Below are positions 56,556-64,000 of a DNA stretch of 64,000 nucleotides, piece by piece (the stretch's first letter is position 1; every line of letters starts with the position of its first letter). The stretch comes from Arcuatula senhousia (Eukaryota; Mollusca; Bivalvia; Mytilida; Mytilidae). The notes below the pieces were generated by a model. It had not been told where the DNA came from, searched no databases, and saw nothing but the letters and a program-made list of their open reading frames with translations. The stretch spans positions 28,549,275 through 28,613,274 of the forward strand of contig OZ020308.1 in the NCBI GenBank assembly GCA_963971305.1, in the 5' to 3' direction. The position numbers and the translations under genes were made by a program.

Positions 56556-59500
56556 ATGAAGAAAGTCACTGGACCAAAAAAAGCAATTAATATGTGCTTC
56601 TGGAACATAGGGGGCCTTAAATCCAAGGAATATGATAAAACCACTGATTCATTATTTCTTGAAGAAATAGACAAATATGACATTGTATTTCTGGCTGAAA
56701 CACACATTGGATATGATGCAAATATATATAACATTGGACCTTTTCACTATCATCCAATATGCAGAAAAAAAAAGCAAGCATAATAGTAGACACTTTGGTG
56801 GTTTGGCAATATTAATGAAACCTGAATTAAGAAAAAACATCAGAATATTAAAAAACACAAAGCCTGACTATCAGTGGATTAAATTAGAAAAAGGTTATTT
56901 TGGTTTTTGTTTAGATTTATATATTTGCTTGGTTTACTTCCCTCCAACTGGCTCAACATACACCTAGGGGCTAGATTATGATATAATTGAATGCATAAGT
57001 CAAGATATTGCAAACTATCAAAAAACAGGTAATGTTTTATTATGTGGAGACTTTAACGCTAGAGTTGGCAAAGAACCTGACTTTATTCACGAAGATGATA
57101 ATGAATTTGTCCCAATTTTTGATAATTACCCGATTGACAAACAACTTTTAAATAGACATAGTAAGGATCATATACTAGATACAAGGGGCAAAGATTTAAT
57201 AGATTTATGCTTAAGCCACCAGCTTAGAATTTTAAATGGGAGAACCCTGGGTGATGTGTTTGGCCAGTACACATGTTTAACTCCAAATGGAGCGAGTGTA
57301 GTAGATTATGTGTTAATATCAGAAAATAACATTGATCAAATATTACATTTCAAAATATGTGATTTCATAGCAACTCTCTCTGACACTCATTGCAAACTTG
57401 AATGGTCATTATTAGCAAATTATATTCCTGACGAAAAGGAGGTAAATTCCTCCATATTACTTGAAATGTCACATAATTTTATATGGAATGAAGAGTCCAA
57501 CCTCAAATTTAGTATTGCAATGAGTTCAGATGAGGTGCACGAAAAGCTTAATAACTTCAATAAGCAAGGTATAACTTGTTCAAGAGATTCAGTTGATGCA
57601 GCGGCAGCAGAACTTAATTCAATATTATTATTAGCAGCCAATAAATGTTTAAGAAAAAGAAAAACAGTAAAAAGTGGAAAGAAAAAATGTAAAAAAAAGT
57701 GGTTTGATCAAGATCTTTATTCCTCTAGATCCAAATTGTTAAATTATGGGAAAATATATTCCAAATTTCCAAAAGATCCTAGTGTGAAAAATCACTATTA
57801 CAAATTAAAAAGAGAATATAACAAGTTAAGAAAATATAAATTTAAAAGCTTTAAGCAATCATTATTGGATAAATTAGAAAATCTTCATGATAAAGACCCT
57901 AAAACATACTGGAAGATTGTTAATGATTTTAGACATGATGAAAAAGAAGAAAAAAGTTCTGCTGTTGATCCATCTGCCTGGATTTCTCACTTTAATAATT
58001 TGAATCAGATGAAGGATACCTTTAAAGATCGCCTGGCTCAATTGAACGCCTCACTTGACACTTTAGAGAAAGAAAAAATATTTAATCAATTAGACAATTT
58101 AATTAGTATATCTGAAATTACTAAGGCAATAAAAAAACTTAAATGCAACAAGTCCACTGGATTAGATAATATCTCTAACAATATGATCAAAAGTGGACAG
58201 AATTCTCTTATTCCTAGTTTACAGAAACTATTCAATTCATGCCTTTCTAGTGGGTACTATCCAAAAATTTGGGCTGAAGGGTACATTACCCCAATACATA
58301 AAGCCAATGATATTCATGACCCAAACAATTATAGGGGTATAACCGTTACAAGTGCGATTGGAAAGCTATTTAACAGTATTCTTAATGAAAGATTAGACTG
58401 TTTTCTAAATGAAAATGAAATAATTAATAAGTGTCAGGTGGGGTTCACAAGAAAGGCCAGAACAACTGATCATTTATTTGTTTTAAAATGTATTATTGAT
58501 AAGTATTGTTCTGTCAAAGATGGAAGGGTGTATGCCTGCTTTGTTGATTTCCAAAAAGCCTTCGACACAGTTATACACACAGGCATAAAAATCAAATTGT
58601 TAAAAAATGGCATCAGCTCAAGGTTTTACAATGTGATTAAAGACATGTATAAAGTAAGCAAATCCTGTATTAAAGTACAAAATCACCGAACAGATTTTTT
58701 TGATATTGAACTTGGAGTTAAGCAAGGTGACAATCTTAGCCCCAACTTATTCAAAATTTTTATAAATGACTTCCCAGAGTATCTTGAGAACTCCTTAGAT
58801 CCTATATTCATAAATGAAAAACCTTGTAACTGTCTTATGTATGCTGATGACATAATATTACTCTCTTCATCTGCAAATGGTCTTCAATCAAAGCTCAATA
58901 TTCTAGAAAACTATTGTAAGGATTGGTGTCTCTCAGTTAACATCCAAAAAACCAAAACAATGGTTTTCAACAAGGCAGGCAGACACATCAAACTTAAGTG
59001 TACATTAGGAAACTCTGAGTTAGAATGTGTTCAACAGTACAAATATTTAGGGGTTTATGTATGTACATCAGGATCATTCTCCTTTGCTCAAAATGAATTG
59101 TATAAAAAGGCATTGAAAGCTTTTTACAAATTACAAAAAGACTTTCTGTCGATGAATCCTAAAATAAACACGAGCTTAAACATATTTGATCATACTATTA
59201 AACCCATTCTTCTTTATGGTTGTGAAGTTTGGGGTGCCTCATTCAACTGTAATTCCTCTAGATTTAGAAATGGACCTATCTCTTTACAAAAGATATTTCC
59301 AAATCTAAATTGCGAGAAATTACATATCAAATTTTGTAAATCTATTCTTGGTGTGCACAAAAAAACTTCAAACTTTGCAGTCTTATCAGAACTTGGTTGT
59401 TTTCCCTTGTATATGGAAATTATAAAGCAGGTAGTCAACTATTGGCACAGATTAGAAAATTTGAATAATTCCCCTTTGTTGATGGATGCATATATGGAAT

Positions 59501-60063
59501 CCAAAAAATTACATACCCAACATAAACCATCATGGTATGGTTCATTACAACAAATACTAAACAATATTCCTAAACTTAAACAATCACATGGAAAACTTTC
59601 AAAGTATGGTATTAAAATTATTCTAAAAGAAGCATATATTCAGTTGTGGGCTACACAAAACCAAAATTTAAATGAAGGAAAACTACGCACATATGCAAAG
59701 TTTAAAACTAACTATGGAAGAGAAAATTATCTTTCAATAATTACTAATTTTGAGCTCAGGAGAAGTCTTACAAAATTCAGGGTTTCCTCACACCACCTTC
59801 AAATTGAAACTGGTCGCTATAAGAACACGCCAGTTCAACAGAGAATATGCCAGCAATGCAGCTCTGGTGAGATAGAAGATGAGATTCATTTCTTGTTACA
59901 CTGTTCAAAATATAATAGAGAACAGCTGAATAATATTATTCATCTCCACTGTGATAACTATGCTAATCTCTGTGACAAAAATAAGTTTATATGGTTAATG
60001 TCATGTGAGAATGAAGCTGTACTTAAAGAATTATGTACATTTATTAAAACATTTTGTCCTTAA
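56556..60063 (+). pseudogene. LINE ORF2: APE endonuclease + reverse transcriptase (one shift, one stop)
   Basis: The APE domain begins CFWNIGGLKS and has FLAETHIGYD, CGDFNARVG, VDYVLIS and SDTHC. RT has NNYRGITV, FVDFQKAFDTV (motif A), LGVKQGDNLSPNLF (motif B), LMYADDIILLS (motif C, about 58830) and YKYLGVYV. The C-terminus has CQQCSSGEIEDEIHFLLHC, a zinc-knuckle-like motif. Two lesions are visible: the run of nine A at 56765-56773 shifts the frame, as if one A too many, and a TAG lies at 56965-56967. From 56968 to 60063 the frame is clean. So few lesions suggest recent loss of activity, or a sequencing slip at the A-run. Confidence 0.88.
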
Positions 60064-60117
60064 TTTTGTTAGTTGAATATGGTATAAAGGTTTGTATTGT
60101 TTGTCCTTTTGCATTGG

Positions 60118-60360
60118 TCACGAGGCGGAATGCAGATGATATAGAGCATCGCATTTCCTGGAGCAACGTCCCTTGGTGACCCTTGCAGCAGGACGAATCC
60201 ATATACAGACACTTTTTATCTCTTATATATATCCTTAAATATTTAAATCTATGTGGAGTTACACTGTTGGTGACTCTGCACTGGACACGAGGAGGAATGC
60301 AGATGACACTGATCATCGCATTTCCTTAAGCACCGTCCCTTGGTGTCCTTTGCAGAGGAA
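60118..60360 (+). repeat. Direct repeat in LINE 3' UTR
   Basis: Two diverged copies (about 60118-60195 and 60281-60360) share CACGAGG-GGAATGCAGATGA, CATCGCATTTCCT and CGTCCCTTGGTG-CC. They lie about 163 bases apart in the 3' UTR and may be part of the RT recognition region; that role is inference. Confidence 0.7.
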
Positions 60361-60649
60361 CAAACATTTACTAATACTCAACGCCTGTACTTAAAACAGT
60401 CTTACACCTTGGCTGTGCTGCTGGGTATCTCTGTTAAAATACTGATAAATGTTATTGTTAATCCTTCATCTGATACAAAATATTTACATAATACATGTAT
60501 TGTTAAAATGGTTAACTTTATATATCATTATATTTGTACTGTCATTTGTTTGAACATTGTATTATAATTATTAATGTCATGTATGTCATTGCCCCCTGTG
60601 GGTCCATGATTGGTCCAATAAAATATTTCTATTTCTATTATATAGGTTA

Positions 60650-60930
60650 TTTAGACCTGACATCTCCCGCGGACGAAGCCACCTACGGTACACACTTAGT
60701 AGCTCTGTGGGCTAAGCACTGAAAAGACTCTTAGTCGCCTCTTTCGACAAGCTATGCTCTGCTGTGGGCCTTTTCGCCACCCGGGCCCCTCACGGGGGTA
60801 ACTCGCATATATCCAAGTGTTACTGTAGGTGATTCAATAAGATGCTCATATGCGGGGGTTCGCAGGTATATTAAACGGAAACCCTGGCAGCTGACCAGTG
60901 TGGACCAACGTTTGTGGAGAGTTCGACGCT
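60650..60930 (-). repeat. LINE 5'-region-like / SINE-like fragment, inverted
   Basis: On the minus strand, GGCCCACAGCAGAGCATAGC followed by TTGTCGAAAGAGGCG (about 60725-60770) matches the LINE 5' region at 54212-54250 (GGCCCACATCAGAACCAAGC then TTGTCGTAAGAGG). Upstream on the same strand, CGTTGGTCCACACTGG and GGTTTCCGTTTAATA match the module at 3442-3500. The piece sits directly beside the LINE 3' tail. Confidence 0.5.
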
Positions 60931-61404
60931 TCGTGTACTTAAATTTTCTAGTAGTCTTCAAAATTAAATGTACTGTTCGTTTGTTTCCAACTCCACCCTC
61001 ATATTTTTCATTTTTATTTCTTGTTTATTCTATTATCGATTTCGTGTTCTTCGTCGTAATAAAATCTTCGACTTGCTTCAAGGCTGTGCAGCACTAACTG
61101 ACTAACTCCAAAAATAACGAACAAATGTTTTCTAAGTACATTGAGCATAAAATGTAACTTATGATGACCTGTACTTTAAATGACAAATTAAATGAAATGC
61201 ATACACAACTCATTTACATACTCATATACAAAAGAAACGTTACACGTTATGCCAATCGGAAACATAATAAATTTAGGTCCTTTTCTTGTTTTATTCTCAA
61301 AAAACGTATCCTTACCGAGATTTAACATGGACAATGTGTTAATAATGGTGAAAAAAGATGCCCCGATTTTAATTTTTGAAAAAAACAATAAATTTAAACA
61401 TTGG
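60931..61404. other. No gene recognised
   Basis: AT-rich; overlapping open frames on both strands at 61188-61418 are palindrome-like shadows of one another and show no domain. Confidence 0.4.
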
Positions 61405-61530
61405 TATTGAAAATTCACTCTCTATGCCCGATGGGTTAAATTTAATATTCCTGTTTGTATAGTAAAGTATTGAAAATTCACTCTCTATGCCCGATGGGTT
61501 AAATTTAATATTCCTGTTTGTATAGTAAAG
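61405..61530 (+). repeat. Perfect 63 bp tandem duplication
   Basis: 61405-61467 and 61468-61530 are identical over 63 bases (TATTGAAAATTCACTC ... TGTATAGTAAAG). No divergence is seen, so the event is recent or an assembly artefact. Confidence 0.9.
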
Positions 61531-63039
61531 AACCCTTAAACGCACATTGTCTTGAACGTTTTACAGAAAGTTGAATGATCAGACTGAGAGTGTGAATGTT
61601 GAATTTCATTCGAAGTGATGATTTCGTAGACATTTTTTAATTCCGTTCTTACTGTCTTTTATAAAAGTATCGAGTAGAAACGGTATAACTTATGGTGGTT
61701 ACAAAAGTGGTTCCAGTTTATGGCAATTTCAAGGTATCCAATTGCAACCGAGAGTGCATGATAATTTTAATCCTCGGGAGTTCATTCAAATTTTAATTTC
61801 TATAACTCTTGCTTTAAAAATGTTTTGTTTCTAAGTTTTTAAATTTAAAAGGTTACGAGTTTTTGTCAGAATTGTAAATTTGGGTTGTTGAGGTCAATCC
61901 AAGTTCATACTTTTTGTCATATAACTTTCAGCATTTTCTTTCAGATGTCAGATGTAGTTTTATATTATTTTACAAATTTCCTTTAGTAATCTTTGTAACG
62001 TATCTTTAGTCCAGGAGATATATATTCTTCAAATGTTCAATGTTGTATGGATGTTGTGATCTTCATCATTCAATAAACAAATTGACGGCTTTGTATCATC
62101 TTAATATGTATATTGCACTTAAGGCACACATTCCGATCGATTTGTGGACAAAGCGGCCTGACCCGATGTCAAGTATCTGAGTGCTCTTAAGTGGACTTTT
62201 ACCAACAAGGTTTGCTCTGCTGCCAGGCGGAACACGCAAGGATCCACCTAACATATGACACAAGAAACTCGAATATCCCCCGCCAAAATAACCCTCTATT
62301 CGGTAAGAAGCAGAAACTGCATTCCTTTCCGATGAACATGAATTCACTCTTAGACTAGTTTCGAATTCACATTGCTGACGGTTTAAATGGTTAAAGTATA
62401 TTTTTTTTTCATAAAATATGTACATGCATAAAACGAACGTATGTAATCTTAAACGTAATATCTCCTAAGTAAATCTTAAAGTTTTATATATTAACATTTT
62501 GGTCATTGTCGGCAAGTGTACATAGTTCTATTCTTTACTGTGAACTGTTTTGTTTGGTTTTAAAATAAGAATATCTGCTAAATAAAAATATGAATTTCAA
62601 GCATGCTTACGTTACTTCATGTTTACTCTATAAACATTTAACTTGCTACAAGACCTTTTTTAACTTTTTTTTTATTCCTAAAGGGGTATATAAATTATGT
62701 TGTTACATAAGTTTAATGATAACGCGATCATCGTAATCAGTGAGATAGAATATATAAGTATTATGAGCAATTGAGAATAAAATATGATAGATATATATAT
62801 ATTATATGTACAGACATGAAGCAAGTCTATATTTAAACATGTATTGACGTTCATTGTGTTTGCATGTTGGTCTCTTAACCAACTTTAATGTGTATATTGT
62901 TTGATAAAAAGTTAAGGAGTGATATAAACCGCGGAAATATGATTAAATAACCAATAAAATGGTGATTTAAACTGAAGTTTTTTATATTCTTATATCATTA
63001 TAACATTCACTCGATTATTTTACCCAAAAGAAAATGTCT
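61531..63039. other. No gene recognised; weak Naiad-like trace at 62318-62385
   Basis: AT-rich. At 62318-62385 the sequence CCTTTCCGATGAACATGAA and TTTCGAATTCACATTGCTGA loosely matches the Naiad 3' UTR at 22607-22665. A 109-codon minus-strand frame (62096-62425) covers it and extends left with ILDIGSGRFVHKSIGMCALS; I do not recognise it. Confidence 0.35.
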
Positions 63040-63122
63040 GTCAAAGTAAAAAATGACCGGATTTCGTTCAACAGCACAGACTTGAAATCTAATCCCACGG
63101 TATATCTTGATGCTGCATACCA
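63040..63122 (+). repeat. Diverged copy of the unit-A segment
   Basis: GTCAAAGTAAAAAATGACCGGATTTCG...CAGACTTGAAATC...CTTGATGCTGCATA resembles 25651-25751 and 31359-31460 (GTCAAAGACAGAAATGG, CACAGACCTGAAATCGAAT, GATGCTGCATAA). It is the only trace of the duplicated unit outside 24-33.5 kb, so that unit contains at least one dispersed repeat. Confidence 0.5.
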
Positions 63123-63179
63123 AAAAGGTTGCGATTAGTAGTTGCTGAAAAAACTTACGAAAATTGGGTGTAGGTAATC

Positions 63180-63415
63180 ATCGAGTTCGAGTTCGAGTTC
63201 GAGTCAAAGTAAGAGTTCGAGTTAAAGTTCGAGTTACGACTCGAGTTTGAGTTAAAATTCGAGTTAGAGTTCGAGTTATTATTCGAGTTCGAGTTAAAAT
63301 TTTCAGCTAACTCGAAACAGTGATTTTCATGGCAATAATCGAGTTACGACTCGAGTTCGAGTTAGAGTTCGAGTTACAGATCGAGTTAGAGTTCGAGTTA
63401 CAAAGCGAGTTGTAT
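63180..63415. repeat. GAGTTC hexamer minisatellite
   Basis: About thirty GAGTTC, GAGTTA or GAGTCA units, partly interrupted, with one near-palindromic ACTCGAGTT(C/T)GAGTT core. It contains many overlapping TCGAGT sites. A degenerate array of this kind arises by slippage and codes for nothing obvious. Confidence 0.85.
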
Positions 63416-63650
63416 ATTTATTTCTTTGCACACTTTCTTATCATTTATATTGCAACTCTGCTGCGTGTAACCAGCAATCTACTTTGAGATATTTACTTAG
63501 TAAGGTACTGATTCATATTAATAATGCGGTTACAGATAAAAACCCGACTACAATGGAAATATGTTTACATCGGATGTTTGTTTTTCTTCTTCAACAAATT
63601 CGGACATCTATTAAAATGCTTCCGACGCAAAAATTCTAACACAGTGTTAT

Positions 63651-63959
63651 GTAAGGGAGCAACCATTTGACTTTTTGGGGGGCTACGGCGGAGGGGGGCT
63701 ATGATGAATTTGAAATAAGAGGCAGGATGCCAAAAATCAGGAAATCTAAAGGCTAGACGGTGCTCTGAATTAAAAAAGAGACAGGATGGTGTTTCTGTCT
63801 GAAAAAGATTAAAATGTTAAAAAAAAGATGCTAAATTTAAAAATAAAAATATAAAAAGTGCGCAAAACAAAAATTCCAGGCTTCGATTTATCAAAAATAA
63901 AAGGCGGAACGAAGAAAATATCCATAGCCCCCCTAAAAATCTATTGGTCATTCCCTTAC
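63651..63959. mobile_element. MITE, about 309 bp
   Basis: Ends are inverted: GTAAGGGAGCAACCATTTGA left and, read inward from the right, GTAAGGGAATGACCAATAGA. Both continue to GGGGGGCTA, so the imperfect TIR is about 35 bp. The interior is A-rich with repeated GAAA/GGATG bits and no coding. No clear target duplication. Confidence 0.65.
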
Positions 63960-64000
63960 TGTTCGATTGTTGTTGTCTTCATTCAAGAAACTTGATAGAA

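Larger units (their letters stand above)
54185..60642 (+). mobile_element. Nearly full-length LINE (two ORFs)
   Basis: A 5' region (about 54185-54384) with GGCCCACATCAGAACCAAGC precedes ORF1 (54385-56172), a 383-base spacer, ORF2 (56556-60063) and a 3' UTR. The UTR ends in AATAAAATATTTCTATTTCTATT, a short TTTCTA-type tail rather than poly(A), as in CR1/L2-like LINEs. An esterase-like ORF1 plus APE-RT ORF2 fits the CR1/L2/Jockey group. I cannot fix the exact clade. No clear target duplication was found. Confidence 0.85.

Overview
The window looks like nuclear DNA from an AT-rich invertebrate, most probably a bivalve mollusc of the mussel type. This is inferred from the repeats, not from any host marker gene. 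The supporting signs are Naiad-type Penelope-like elements, many pearl-like or Helitron-like elements with about 160 bp core repeats and CCGT/ACGG-rich stretches, a decayed Polinton DNA polymerase, and spliced coding signal. There are no bacterial-style operons. Almost every long open frame belongs to a transposable element.

Layout. 0-17 kb is a mosaic of non-autonomous elements: a terminal-inverted-repeat (TIR) element with an 8 bp target duplication and a pearl-like element nested inside it (3.5-6.0 kb), several tandem-core elements (6.5-11.3 kb), a textbook minimal Helitron (12.8-13.35 kb) and MITEs. 17.4-22.8 kb holds a Naiad retroelement with one uninterrupted 1004-codon frame (N-terminal GIY-YIG nuclease, CxC motif, reverse transcriptase). 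It is bracketed by identical 104 bp pseudo-LTR segments and followed by a 5'-truncated copy of a second Naiad subfamily. 24.2-33.5 kb is a tandem duplication of a roughly 3.8 kb unit. Each unit carries the 3' end of an unrecognised minus-strand gene and a hammerhead-ribozyme-like motif in an intron. The second unit has taken two insertions whose empty or near-empty sites can be read in the first. 34.8-45 kb has more pearl-like elements, a decayed Naiad, a TTAA-flanked MITE and a canonical C-terminal-nuclease Penelope-like element killed by two stops and a frameshift. 45.2-48.4 kb is a decayed Polinton/Maverick polymerase. 50.9-53.5 kb has a long fold-back palindrome and a G-rich-core element. 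54.2-60.6 kb is a nearly intact LINE whose ORF1 carries an SGNH-esterase-like domain and whose ORF2 has one frameshift and one stop. The last 3 kb has tandem repeats, a GAGTTC minisatellite and a MITE.

How it works together. Two kinds of Penelope-like element (permuted and canonical) and one LINE supply the autonomous machinery. The non-autonomous Helitron-like and TIR elements have no partner transposase in the window. The only host-gene candidate is the minus-strand spliced gene at 32.58-34.41 kb, where four exons join in one open frame. I recognise no family for it. The most interesting items are the intact Naiad with its pseudo-LTRs, the hammerhead-like motif in the duplicated units, and the insertions dated by paralogous empty sites.
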